From contig JAKRSH010000033.1 of assembly GCA_022402465.1 (NCBI GenBank), positions 62,001 through 126,000 of the forward strand: a DNA stretch of 64,000 nt, read 5' to 3'. Under the pieces are notes generated by a model. That model did not search any database. It saw nothing but the letters and a program-made list of their open reading frames with translations, and was not told where the DNA came from. Below are positions 27,099-36,745 of this stretch, piece after piece. Numbering within the stretch: position 1 is the first letter of the stretch; every line of letters starts with the position of its first letter. This DNA comes from Leptospiraceae bacterium. GTDB lineage: Bacteria > Spirochaetota > Leptospiria > Leptospirales > Leptospiraceae. A program made the translations under genes and the position numbers.

Positions 27099-27954
27099 AA
27101 CATTCACTTTTACTTATGCTCCATTTCGAATAAAGAAAATTCAAAGTTATTTCTTTTTATCATTCTTAGGAATTTGTTTAGTTTTTCAAATTTCATGTGA
27201 TACTAGTCCTGAAGTAAGGAAAGAACAAGCACCGAGTAATTCAGTTGTTTCTAAGCCTACAAGTGTCATAGACCAGGTTACGGAAACATCAGACTTAGAA
27301 ACTTTTGAGCTACCCAAAGCCAAGCTTTGGTCCCCTGAAAACTATAAACAATTCAATGAGGCTAATTATGAAAAATATCCTGCCTTCAATAAACGTATTG
27401 ATTTTAAAAATATTGATTATCCATTATTGAATGCTGCTGTATTTTATGAAACAAATGCTAGGCGAGTCCAGATGAAACTTCCTGCTCTTTCCTATTCCCA
27501 AGCCTTAGAACGAATTTGCATGGATCATTCTAATGATATGGTGAAGGCAGATTTTTATTCTCATAATTCGCCTGTTAAAGGTAGAGAGACCCCTGCTAAG
27601 AGAATGGAGATAGTCGGTATAAAGAATGCTTACTCTGCTGAGAATATCAACATAGGATATGGCATTACTTATAAAGACAATGAACCTGTTTATCCACCAT
27701 CAGAAAATAAATCAGGATACTTTAGTTATACTTTAAATGGTCCACCCATACCCAACCAAACCTATGCAAGTCTTGCAATGATGGTAGTTACTTCATGGAT
27801 GAATTCACCTGGGCATAGAAGAAATATCTTAAATGAGAATTTAAAATATCTGGGAGTTGGATCTGCTCACTACAAAGATGCTAAAGCCCATAATATGGAT
27901 AAATTCAAAATTACGCAAGCTTTCGCAAGTATTCCAGGTGAATACCCCAAGTAA
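27088..27954 (+). CDS. CAP/SCP-domain lipoprotein
   Basis: The signal ends FQISC, with the lipid Cys. After a low-complexity linker comes a CAP domain (about residues 120-285) with FYETNARRVQMKLPAL, the HSNDM His, the SAENINIG Glu and the SWMNSPGHRRNIL motif whose His completes the CAP cavity. CAP proteins of bacteria are secreted or surface-anchored, some with sterol-, lipid- or peptide-binding roles. ATG 27088 is used rather than TTG 27073. It overlaps the preceding gene by 11 bases. Confidence 0.87.
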   Translation: MNFRTFTFTYAPFRIKKIQSYFFLSFLGICLVFQISCDTSPEVRKEQAPSNSVVSKPTSVIDQVTETSDLETFELPKAKLWSPENYKQFNEANYEKYPAFNKRIDFKNIDYPLLNAAVFYETNARRVQMKLPALSYSQALERICMDHSNDMVKADFYSHNSPVKGRETPAKRMEIVGIKNAYSAENINIGYGITYKDNEPVYPPSENKSGYFSYTLNGPPIPNQTYASLAMMVVTSWMNSPGHRRNILNENLKYLGVGSAHYKDAKAHNMDKFKITQAFASIPGEYPK

Positions 27955-27972
27955 TTTATTACTTGTATTTAG

Positions 27973-28012
27973 TATGCATTGATTCGTATAATTTATGCAT
28001 TGATTCTTATAA
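27973..28012. repeat. Tandem 19-bp direct repeat upstream of bacteriophytochrome gene
   Basis: TATGCATTGATTC followed by G or T and TATAA occurs twice, at 27973-27991 and 27994-28012. The copies differ at one base of 19 and are spaced 21 bp apart, which is two DNA helical turns, so two regulators would bind on the same face. Confidence 0.6.
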
Positions 28013-28031
28013 AGTTATTTTAAATGATTGT

Positions 28032-28044
28032 CAACAAATTGTTG
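28032..28044. promoter_or_regulatory. 13-bp palindrome near the phytochrome start
   Basis: CAACAAATTGTTG is a perfect palindrome around one central base, 52 bases before the start codon, in an AT-rich region that could hold the -10 box. A possible operator; no direct evidence of a factor. Confidence 0.35.
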
Positions 28045-28096
28045 AATTATATTTTAATATAACAAGTTCAAAAGCTGATATTTAAGGTGGGTTTAA

Positions 28097-30334
28097 TTGC
28101 AGGATAATAATGACTTAAATTTGCATGGTTGTGACAAAGAACCTATTCATATTCCATCAGCGATTCAATCCCATGGATTTTTATTGGAAATATCAGAAAA
28201 GCAAGAAGTCTACCGTTGTTCAAATAATATTAGTGATTTTTTAGGCTATGAGTCTGAGGAAATCTTCCTTTTGGGAGTCCAGGCTCTTGCTCCCGATCTT
28301 CTACCTAAGATAAATTCCTTTCCAGCTCTGCTTTATGAACCTTCTGGAATTTTTAAATCAAGCCCAATTCAATTTCATCATAAGAATGGTGTTAAGCTTA
28401 CCTTTGATGCAATCATTTCAAAGTCTCGAAATGGATACCTAGTGGAATGTGAGAGAAGTGATGTTGCAGACGATATAGAAGATATTTCTAGCAATTTGCT
28501 TTCATCCATTATGAATGCAAGGGGTGAAGGCGAGCTTGGAGATTTTTTGACAAAAATATCAGATCAAATCAGAGCTACCACTGGCTATGAAAGAGTTATG
28601 ATTTATCGTTTCGATGATAAGTGGAACGGTGAGGTTGTAGCAGAATCGAAAAAAGAAGATCTCCATCCATTCTTGGGACAGAATTTTCCATCCTCTGATA
28701 TTCCCGCTCAAGCGAGACAGCTGTATCTAAGCAATCTAATAAGGCTGATACCAGATATTAGCTACAAACCAGCCTCGCTTATTCAGAATGCACTTTTAAA
28801 AGATAATTCAATTTTAGACCAATCGTATTCTGTTTTAAGGTCTGTTTCACCAATTCATATTGAATACCTTCAAAATATGGGTGTTAAAGGAACCTTAACT
28901 GTTTCCATTCTAATCCAAGGCAAGCTTTGGGGACTTTTAGCCTGCCACCAGTATAGCTCAGCTAAGTACTTATCTTTTGGAGTTCGAAATTCCATTTTAC
29001 TTTTAACGCAATTTACATCTCTAAAGATCGAATCTTTTCTAAGCCAAAAACGAGATGAGGCAGCTTTAAAATATGCAAGTATTCAGAACATTTTATTAGA
29101 ACAGATGGCCTCAGCTTCTAATTTCTTGGAAGGATTGATCAAAGGCAAAGTTACACTCTTGGATTTTATTGAATCCACAGGTGCTGCAGTATTACTGGGA
29201 AATGATATACTTACTCTAGGTGAGACTCCTGATTTAGAAACAATACAAGCTTTGGCTAGAACCTTTGAGAAAAAGCTGGACTCCAATCGCATTTTCACAA
29301 GCAATTGCCTTTCACAAATCGATTCTGCTTGGGAAAGATGGAAGGATACAGCCAGTGGTTTACTCATGGTTCAGATTAAATCCACATCGAATCTTAGTAT
29401 TCTTTGGTTTCGAAAAGAACGACCTTATTCTAAAGTATGGGGTGGAGATCCGAACAAAGCTGTAGGCTTAGATGGTAATAATCCGGAAAGACTTCATCCT
29501 CGAAAATCCTTTGAATCATGGTATGAAGAAGTTAAGCTAACATCTCTACCTTGGATAGACGTTGAAAAGCAAGCAGCGCTTACCTTGAAGCTTGCAATTA
29601 AAGGAACGATTCTTAAAAAATACAATGAAATCTCTAGTTTATTTTCGGAGATGGATTTAATTCGTTTCCGAGAAGAAAAAGCCACCACATCACTTAGAGA
29701 GAAAGAAATTCTTCTCAAAGAAATCCATCATAGAGTTAAGAACAATATGCAAATCATAGTTGCCTTACTTTATATGCAATCGGATATGAATCCACACCCC
29801 GATGTCAGACAAGCATTGATCGAAAGCCAAAACCGAATTAAAACAATGGCAATCATCCATGAAATTCTTTATGCAAATGATTCTTTTGCTCATATTGATA
29901 TGAATGAGTATTTTTCAGATTTGGTGGAGCATCTAGCTTCCTCTCAATCCTTGCAGCAAATGCCTGAAATATTAATCGATGTACAAGAAATACTCTTTTC
30001 TTTAGACACTGCAATACCTTGTGGTTTGATCCTGAACGAGGCAATCACCAATTGTTTTAAATACGCTTTTCCTTTGACCTCTAAGAATCTTTATCCCAAG
30101 ATTTATATACACTTGGCTCATATAGAAGATCGTGTGGAATTAAGTATTGCTGATAATGGAGTCGGCTTTCCTTCACCATCCAGTGAATCTACTAAGAAGT
30201 CGCTTGGACATACTTTGATTGAAGCTCTGTCCAAACAACTTGGAGCAAAATTAAGTTTTGGAACATTTGAATCCAGAGGTGCCAAAATTAAAATCGAATT
30301 TTCTGCTGACCGAATTTATAAAGGAAATAATTAG
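28097..30334 (+). CDS. Bacteriophytochrome-type HWE/HisKA_2 histidine kinase
   Basis: Domain order: PAS (about 15-110), GAF (about 130-310), PHY (about 320-500), kinase (about 530-745). The biliverdin site is intact: Cys12 in LHGCDKEPIHIP (the attachment position), Asp201 in FPSSDIPAQARQLY and His254 in VSPIHIEYLQNMGV, with the 53-residue spacing of D. radiodurans BphP. The kinase has phosphoacceptor His in KEIHHRVKNNMQ and the ATP boxes LNEAITNCFKY and DNGVGFPS. It should be a red/far-red light sensor. TTG 28097 is the start, with AAGGTGG 6 to 9 bases upstream. No haem oxygenase gene is seen nearby. A response regulator follows by 36 bases. Confidence 0.93.
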   Translation: MQDNNDLNLHGCDKEPIHIPSAIQSHGFLLEISEKQEVYRCSNNISDFLGYESEEIFLLGVQALAPDLLPKINSFPALLYEPSGIFKSSPIQFHHKNGVKLTFDAIISKSRNGYLVECERSDVADDIEDISSNLLSSIMNARGEGELGDFLTKISDQIRATTGYERVMIYRFDDKWNGEVVAESKKEDLHPFLGQNFPSSDIPAQARQLYLSNLIRLIPDISYKPASLIQNALLKDNSILDQSYSVLRSVSPIHIEYLQNMGVKGTLTVSILIQGKLWGLLACHQYSSAKYLSFGVRNSILLLTQFTSLKIESFLSQKRDEAALKYASIQNILLEQMASASNFLEGLIKGKVTLLDFIESTGAAVLLGNDILTLGETPDLETIQALARTFEKKLDSNRIFTSNCLSQIDSAWERWKDTASGLLMVQIKSTSNLSILWFRKERPYSKVWGGDPNKAVGLDGNNPERLHPRKSFESWYEEVKLTSLPWIDVEKQAALTLKLAIKGTILKKYNEISSLFSEMDLIRFREEKATTSLREKEILLKEIHHRVKNNMQIIVALLYMQSDMNPHPDVRQALIESQNRIKTMAIIHEILYANDSFAHIDMNEYFSDLVEHLASSQSLQQMPEILIDVQEILFSLDTAIPCGLILNEAITNCFKYAFPLTSKNLYPKIYIHLAHIEDRVELSIADNGVGFPSPSSESTKKSLGHTLIEALSKQLGAKLSFGTFESRGAKIKIEFSADRIYKGNN

Positions 30335-30370
30335 CCATATGCATACGTCTGATGCTTCATGGAATTGATC

Positions 30371-30727
30371 ATGAATGATAAAAAAGTTCTTATCGTAGAA
30401 GATGAAAAAATTACGGCACTTTTTATTGAACATTTTCTTTCCTCTAAAGGTTGCGAAATTGTAGGTAGTGTAACCAATGCCCTCGATGCTCTCAAAACTT
30501 TTGAAAGTGCGCAACCAGACATCGTTTTGATGGATGTGATATTGCATGGTGAGGCAAATGGAATCCAATGCGCCGAACAAATGCTATCTCAAAATCTTAA
30601 AAAATTGATTTTCATTACTTCCAATTCAGATGCAAAGACTCGCGAGTCCGCAAGCAGATTAGGGGATTATCCTTACCTAATTAAACCCTTAGATATGAAG
30701 AAACTTTTGGATTTAATTCAGAACTAA
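30371..30727 (+). CDS. Single-domain response regulator (CheY-like)
   Basis: A 118-residue receiver domain with acidic pair VEDE near the N terminus, phosphoacceptor Asp in DIVLMDVILHG, Thr/Ser in FITSNSD and Lys in LIKPLD. There is no output domain. It lies just after the phytochrome kinase and is the most likely phosphotransfer partner. ATG 30371 is used; ATG 30359 is four codons upstream. Confidence 0.92.
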   Translation: MNDKKVLIVEDEKITALFIEHFLSSKGCEIVGSVTNALDALKTFESAQPDIVLMDVILHGEANGIQCAEQMLSQNLKKLIFITSNSDAKTRESASRLGDYPYLIKPLDMKKLLDLIQN

Positions 30728-30771
30728 AAATTTCTTGCCCTAGAGTGACTAAACAAATATATACTTAATTC

Positions 30772-33048
30772 ATGACTGCATATTGGATCATGGATGCTTG
30801 GAACTCAGAAGAAGTCGTGCATCTATGGCTACGTGATGCAGATGGAAAGAATCATTTCCTGGAAGATGTCTACTATCCAAGGCTAGAGATTCGCACTTTC
30901 AGTGAACGAGGTAAGAGGATAGCGACGGGGCTTTGCAAGAGTGGAATCCTACGCTGGCAGGAGAGCAAACAAAGCGTAGATTTGTGGACAGGTAAGCAGG
31001 TTTCATCTACACTTTGTAGGATTCTTCAGATCTCTGCTTTTCGCAAATTATTTCGGGAGACCGATTTTGTCAGAGATCACATTGAATTCTATGGAGCGGA
31101 TCTTCTTCCTGTTCATGGATATCTACTGGAACAGAATACCTTTCCCCTTGCAAAAGTTCGAATCCTACCTATCCGCAACCAAAAGCTAGACTGGGGTGGT
31201 GAATGGAGGATTGAAACTCTCACGGATCGTTTTGCATTAGAGCGAGATCAATTTCCTGCCCTGAAGACAATTACTATGTTTGCTGATTTTGGAAAATATG
31301 TTCCGATTGGCCCTAAGAATCCGATTCGTGTCTTAGCCTCTGAGACTGAGATGATTCCTCTGGACGGTTCGCCACCAGAAATCCTTACTAAGCTGAACTT
31401 GATATTGCAGGAAGTTGATCCGGACATTCTGTTCACAAATGGAGGCGACGAGTTTCTGCTTCCCCAAATCTTTACCTGGGCGAAAGAATATAAGATGGCT
31501 TTGCTTTTGGATAGAGAGACAACAGCAACATTTCGCAATCTCAAGACAGTGTCTCGAACTTTTTACAGCTACGGGCGAGTGGTTCATAAGACTACCGCCT
31601 TTCCTCTGTTTGGTCGTATTCATTTGGATAAAAGAGAAAGTTTCTTCTATACGGAAGCAGACTTAGAAGGCATCTATGAAATGGCAAGATTTTCACGTCT
31701 TCCTCTGCAAAGACTTTCACGTTCCTCTCCTGGCACAGCCATGAGTGCCATGGAAGATGAGACGGCCTTGCTTAAGAATACTCTCATACCTAGAATCAAG
31801 GGCAAGGCTCCCAGTATAAAGCCGCTATCAGTTCTTCTGAAGACGGACCAAGGAGGTATGACCTTTCGGCCCAAGGTTGGTTACTTCGAAAATATTGTAG
31901 AGATGGACTTTCGTTCTCTCTACCCAAGTATCATGTCCGTGCATAATATTTCTGGAGAAACTGTGAATTGTGAATGCTGTGATTGGGATGGTGTCAAGAT
32001 ACCTGTTCCTGAAACACCTTACCATACATGCACGAAACGTAGAGGAATCGTAAGCGATACAGTTGAGATTTTACTTAGAAGACGTGATGAGATCAAAGAA
32101 TTTTTGAATCTAAACAAAGACCAGCTAAGCGAGGATGACCGCAAGGCATGGGATAGAAGGTCTACAGCCTTGAAATGGTGCCTAGTCACCTGCTTTGGTT
32201 ATACGGGATATAAGAATGCAAAATATGGCCGCAGGGAAGCCCATGAGTCCATTACAGCCTGGGGTCGTTATGCGATTCAGTCAGCCAAGGAAATTGCAGA
32301 ACAGATGGGCTATGAATTTTTGCATGGGCTTACAGATTCTCTCTGGCTTGTCTCCAAAGATACCAAATTACTAGAACAAGATGCTATCCAAGAGCTTCAT
32401 GCAAAAGTGAAAGACAAGCTCTCTCTTCGTCTTCTCTATGAGGCAAGTTATTCGTGGATCGTCTTTCCTACTTCAAAGGCTAGGGAAGGTTTTTCGGTTC
32501 CCACAAGATACTATGGCCGCGAGGTCAATGGAAAGATCAAATACAGGGGTATTGCACTTCGAAGGAGAAATACTCCTATTTTAGTCGACCATTTTCAGGA
32601 AGAACTCTTAGGCATACTTTCTTTATGTGCGAATGCAAGTGAAATTCGTAAGCATGAATCGGAATTTGATAGCATTCACAGATTCTACCGAGATGGGATT
32701 CGCAAGAGATCATTTCCTTTGAAAGAATTTATGGTCACTCAGAATTTGACTCGAAGATCTGGTGATTACAAGGGCAGGCACTCATCGAAGATTGTCCTAG
32801 ATGCACTCCTAGAAGAGGGCGTGGTCTTGGAAGGTGGGCAGAAGATAGAGTACATAGTGTGCAATAGAACTCATCCCATCCACAAGGAAAGATACAAACC
32901 CTACCACCAATTCCGTCCTGAGTCTGATCCTATTGATATTGCCTTCTACGAAGGACTACTTCTAGATGCTTGGTCTGAGGTTTTAGGAATTTTCTTTCCA
33001 GAGTCGGGTGAGCTTTTTGGAAAAACCCTTTCCAATTTGTCATTTTAA
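30772..33048 (+). CDS. Archaeal-like family-B DNA polymerase with altered motifs
   Basis: The protein has the family-B plan: N-terminal and exonuclease-like region (about 1-300), palm, fingers and thumb. Motif A is intact (Asp379 in DFRSLYPSI). Motif B reads KWCLVTCFGYTGYKNAKYG, with Val472 where KxxxNSxYG has Asn. Motif C reads LTDS at 520-523, so the first Asp of the DTD pair is Leu520 while Asp522 remains. The exonuclease I motif (DIE) reads FADF around 169-173, and ExoII keeps only NGGDEF, so proofreading looks lost. A Cys cluster (CECCDWDG, then HTC) follows motif A. It may be a repair or translesion enzyme, or an inactivated relative like archaeal PolB2. A separate transcript is likely; no repair gene is adjacent. 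Confidence 0.85.
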   Translation: MTAYWIMDAWNSEEVVHLWLRDADGKNHFLEDVYYPRLEIRTFSERGKRIATGLCKSGILRWQESKQSVDLWTGKQVSSTLCRILQISAFRKLFRETDFVRDHIEFYGADLLPVHGYLLEQNTFPLAKVRILPIRNQKLDWGGEWRIETLTDRFALERDQFPALKTITMFADFGKYVPIGPKNPIRVLASETEMIPLDGSPPEILTKLNLILQEVDPDILFTNGGDEFLLPQIFTWAKEYKMALLLDRETTATFRNLKTVSRTFYSYGRVVHKTTAFPLFGRIHLDKRESFFYTEADLEGIYEMARFSRLPLQRLSRSSPGTAMSAMEDETALLKNTLIPRIKGKAPSIKPLSVLLKTDQGGMTFRPKVGYFENIVEMDFRSLYPSIMSVHNISGETVNCECCDWDGVKIPVPETPYHTCTKRRGIVSDTVEILLRRRDEIKEFLNLNKDQLSEDDRKAWDRRSTALKWCLVTCFGYTGYKNAKYGRREAHESITAWGRYAIQSAKEIAEQMGYEFLHGLTDSLWLVSKDTKLLEQDAIQELHAKVKDKLSLRLLYEASYSWIVFPTSKAREGFSVPTRYYGREVNGKIKYRGIALRRRNTPILVDHFQEELLGILSLCANASEIRKHESEFDSIHRFYRDGIRKRSFPLKEFMVTQNLTRRSGDYKGRHSSKIVLDALLEEGVVLEGGQKIEYIVCNRTHPIHKERYKPYHQFRPESDPIDIAFYEGLLLDAWSEVLGIFFPESGELFGKTLSNLSF

Positions 33049-33066
33049 ATTATAATAAACAAAATT

Positions 33067-35055
33067 ATGAATTGGAAGTTTGCAATCTTAGTTGGATTCA
33101 CTTTTTGCCTTGGGCTTGGTGCTGAAAACCACATGACTGAGGTACTCGAGGGTAAGCCTCTCGAAGTACAGATTGCCATTACCCAACCCAATCTTTCTTC
33201 CCAATCCATCATTTATGAAAATATGGATCCTGGATTCTCAAGATCAATTATGGATCGATACGCTAGCTATGGTTATACGAAACAAACTGTATGGATCAAA
33301 TTAGATATTGTAAACGATAGTAAGGATAAAGAATTTATAGTAAATTTGGGGAACAGTCATATTGATAGAATTGAAATGAGCAGAAAATCCCAAAGCAAGG
33401 ATCAATCTCAAATAGGAGGAGATTTGCTCGCATTTAAGGATTGGCCAGTTAAGGAGTATAGAATTGCTTTTCCAATAAAGATGAATGAAGGAGAAAGAGA
33501 TACCTTCTTCTTTCGCATTGATACAACTTCTACTGTGAACTTTTATGCGACCATCCATACTCCTGAAAAGTTCTACCAATCCTTCTCCTCTACGAAATTG
33601 CTACTTGGGTTTTTCTATGGAGCCATTTCTATTATGGTTCTTTATAATTTTATAATTTATCTCATGCTATGGGATAGAACCTATCTTTATTATTCTCTAG
33701 CCATCTTTTCGAATTTACTCTTGCAGATTTATTTAAATGGAATGGATTATCCTTATTTTTTAGGAAATCATCCTGAACTAAGAAATAGGCTTTCTATATT
33801 GATAGTTGGTTCTAGCTGTGTTTTTGGTGTACAATTTGCACGTCATTACCTTCAGACTAAAAACAGTATGTCGCTAATGGATCGTTATATGGTTATGCTT
33901 CGCAATACAGTTTTGGTTGCAGCCCCCTTAATTTTTTACTTAGCTGAAATTCGACATTTGATAGTATCATCCAATATTGTCGCACAATTGTTCTCAATAT
34001 CCATACTTGCAATTATCATTCGAGGAATGATGAGCAGGAATAAAGATGCAAAGTTGTATCTGCTTGCCTGGTCTCTTCTTTTGGTTGGAATAGTAACCTG
34101 GACTTTGCTTGAAATAGGAGTGGTTCCTTATAATTTTTTCACAGTGTATTCAAATCAATTGGGTTCTATCATTGAAGCTTCCATCTTATCACTTGCCTTG
34201 GCAGAAAGAATCAATACTCTCAAGCAAGAAAAGCAGGAATTACAAGCAGCAGCTCTTGTGGATCTGGAAGAAAAGGTACAAGAAAGAACTTCCGCACTAA
34301 ATTTGAGTTTAGATACCATTCGAAAGGATATCTATATGGCAAAGAGAATCCAAGAGGATTCCATTCCCACTAAGACTATCCAATATCCACATGTTAATTT
34401 TTCACGTCTCTACGAACCAATGTCTATAGTGGGCGGAGATTATTTTGATATCTTCCAAAGAGAAAAGAAAAAATACCGAGTCTTTTTAGCTGATGCCACT
34501 GGGCATGGTGTCCAAGCTGCTTTGATAACAATGGCTATACGGTCAGAATATGAGGGCCTTAAATACAAGATTTCAAGTCCGAATGAAATTCTTCATGAGT
34601 TGAATGAAATTTTCATCAAAGATTATTATAGCCTTCACATTATATTTTCCTGTGTTGTTGCTGATATCTTAATTTCTCATGATGAGATACAATTTGCATC
34701 TGCGGGACATCCAGATCAATTGCTTGCAGCTGGACATACGATTAAGCGTCTACCAAGAACAGGTCGTATAATTGGTTTATCCAAGGATTCTAAATACACC
34801 AAATCAAAGTTTCATTATTCTACGGGAGATAGACTTTATCTTTTTTCAGATGGAATTGTAGAACAAAAAAATAAGGAAGAACAATCTTATGGTGAAGATC
34901 GTTTGATTGAATCCTTAAAATTTATGCATGAGTATCCCTTGGTAGACGTTCCAGGTAAATTGCATGAAAGTCTAAATCTTTATAGAGACCGCAGGGAACA
35001 AGAAGACGATTTAACCTTTCTTGCCATGGAAAGAATCGAAGAACAAGATGATTGA
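33067..35055 (+). CDS. 7TMR-DISM receptor with SpoIIE-type phosphatase
   Basis: Order: signal peptide, a periplasmic 7TMR-DISMED2 beta domain (about 30-165, with YGYTKQTVWIKLDI and RIAFPIKMNEGERDTFFFRID), seven membrane helices (about 178-390), a coiled coil (LEEKVQERTSAL), and a PP2C domain with SIVGGDYFDIF, FLADATGHGVQAALIT and ASAGHPD. Catalytic Asp residues are present. It likely reads an envelope ligand and dephosphorylates a partner protein in a regulatory switch. It starts 18 bases after the polymerase gene and overlaps the following small gene by eight bases. Confidence 0.92.
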   Translation: MNWKFAILVGFTFCLGLGAENHMTEVLEGKPLEVQIAITQPNLSSQSIIYENMDPGFSRSIMDRYASYGYTKQTVWIKLDIVNDSKDKEFIVNLGNSHIDRIEMSRKSQSKDQSQIGGDLLAFKDWPVKEYRIAFPIKMNEGERDTFFFRIDTTSTVNFYATIHTPEKFYQSFSSTKLLLGFFYGAISIMVLYNFIIYLMLWDRTYLYYSLAIFSNLLLQIYLNGMDYPYFLGNHPELRNRLSILIVGSSCVFGVQFARHYLQTKNSMSLMDRYMVMLRNTVLVAAPLIFYLAEIRHLIVSSNIVAQLFSISILAIIIRGMMSRNKDAKLYLLAWSLLLVGIVTWTLLEIGVVPYNFFTVYSNQLGSIIEASILSLALAERINTLKQEKQELQAAALVDLEEKVQERTSALNLSLDTIRKDIYMAKRIQEDSIPTKTIQYPHVNFSRLYEPMSIVGGDYFDIFQREKKKYRVFLADATGHGVQAALITMAIRSEYEGLKYKISSPNEILHELNEIFIKDYYSLHIIFSCVVADILISHDEIQFASAGHPDQLLAAGHTIKRLPRTGRIIGLSKDSKYTKSKFHYSTGDRLYLFSDGIVEQKNKEEQSYGEDRLIESLKFMHEYPLVDVPGKLHESLNLYRDRREQEDDLTFLAMERIEEQDD

Positions 35056-35368
35056 AGATTTATACTATTACTGCAGAGAGCTAGAAGCTTTTATTCATAA
35101 GAACCAAATCCAAGAACTGCAAATGGAATCTATGGATACCTTATTCATAGAGAATCTTTTGACAGAAATCCAAAAAGAATCTCAAAAAATTCCAGAGCAT
35201 TACAAACGAATTCATTCTCAGATTCCTTGGCAAGACATGGACAGTTTCTGGCAAGACAAACTGACTCGTGCCTACGAGTATGTAGATTTGAAAATGTTGT
35301 ATGCTATTGCTGCTCATACTGTTCCTAAGATTGCGGCAGAGCTACATATTTTAATCAAACGAAACTGA
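35048..35368 (+). CDS. Small HepT-like (DUF86-type) protein lacking the catalytic motif
   Basis: The 106-residue, all-helical protein from ATG 35048 overlaps the DISM-phosphatase stop codon by eight bases. Its plan follows HepT toxins: IPEHYKRIHSQIPWQDM, then YEYVDLKMLYAIAAHTVPKIAAEL, which parallels the HepT blocks W-x-x-I...RN...H-x-Y...D...L-W...P-x-L. The RNxxxHxY nuclease motif reads QDKLTRAY, so Arg, Asn and His are replaced and only the Tyr is kept. No MntA-type antitoxin gene is adjacent. A regulatory or adaptor role with the phosphatase is inferred; the family link is moderate. Confidence 0.6.
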   Translation: MIEDLYYYCRELEAFIHKNQIQELQMESMDTLFIENLLTEIQKESQKIPEHYKRIHSQIPWQDMDSFWQDKLTRAYEYVDLKMLYAIAAHTVPKIAAELHILIKRN

Positions 35369-35451
35369 ATAAATCTTCTAAATGAATATTTGTTTCCTAT
35401 CTAGATTTTCTTATCAGAACAAAGTTCTATTACTTTAGTTGGGATTCCAAC

Positions 35452-35480
35452 TTGACCTTTCTATGAAAAAATGCTTTTAT
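35452..35480 (+). promoter_or_regulatory. Candidate ilvC promoter
   Basis: TTGACC at 35452-35457 and TTTTAT at 35475-35480 are separated by exactly 17 bases, 70 bases before the ilvC start. A short hairpin, AGTTGG/CCAACT, lies just upstream (35437-35452). No leader peptide or T-box was seen. Confidence 0.4.
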
Positions 35481-35507
35481 CTAGGGATTTAATTCCCAAT
35501 CTGGTAA

Positions 35508-36551
<1,044 letters not shown>

Positions 36552-36580
36552 TCCTATAATCATTACTCGAAAGAAAATTG

Positions 36581-36612
36581 AGCATGCAAATTGAATTGCA
36601 TGCTTTTTTTTT
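36581..36612 (+). terminator. Intrinsic terminator of ilvC
   Basis: AGCATGCAA and TTGCATGCT form a perfect 9-bp stem with a 6-base loop, followed by nine Ts, 29 bases after the ilvC stop codon. Confidence 0.93.
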
Positions 36613-36745
36613 AAATTTTAAAATCAAAACTCATAGAAAATTTCAAATTACTCACCAAAAAGAAAGAAGAAAGTAGCAGAAGAATAGAAAGAATATAAGG
36701 AAGACAAGGAAGGTTCCTTAGATTCAGTTGGTGCTTGGATTCTAA

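Noticed and set aside
31248-32025. Minus-strand frames inside the polymerase gene
   Set aside because: Shadow frames of a confidently coding gene; composition is not protein-like.
36613-36745. Short inverted repeat AAGGAA/TTCCTT as terminator of the histidine kinase
   Set aside because: The stem is only 6 bp, overlaps purine-rich low-complexity sequence and has no T run on the minus strand.
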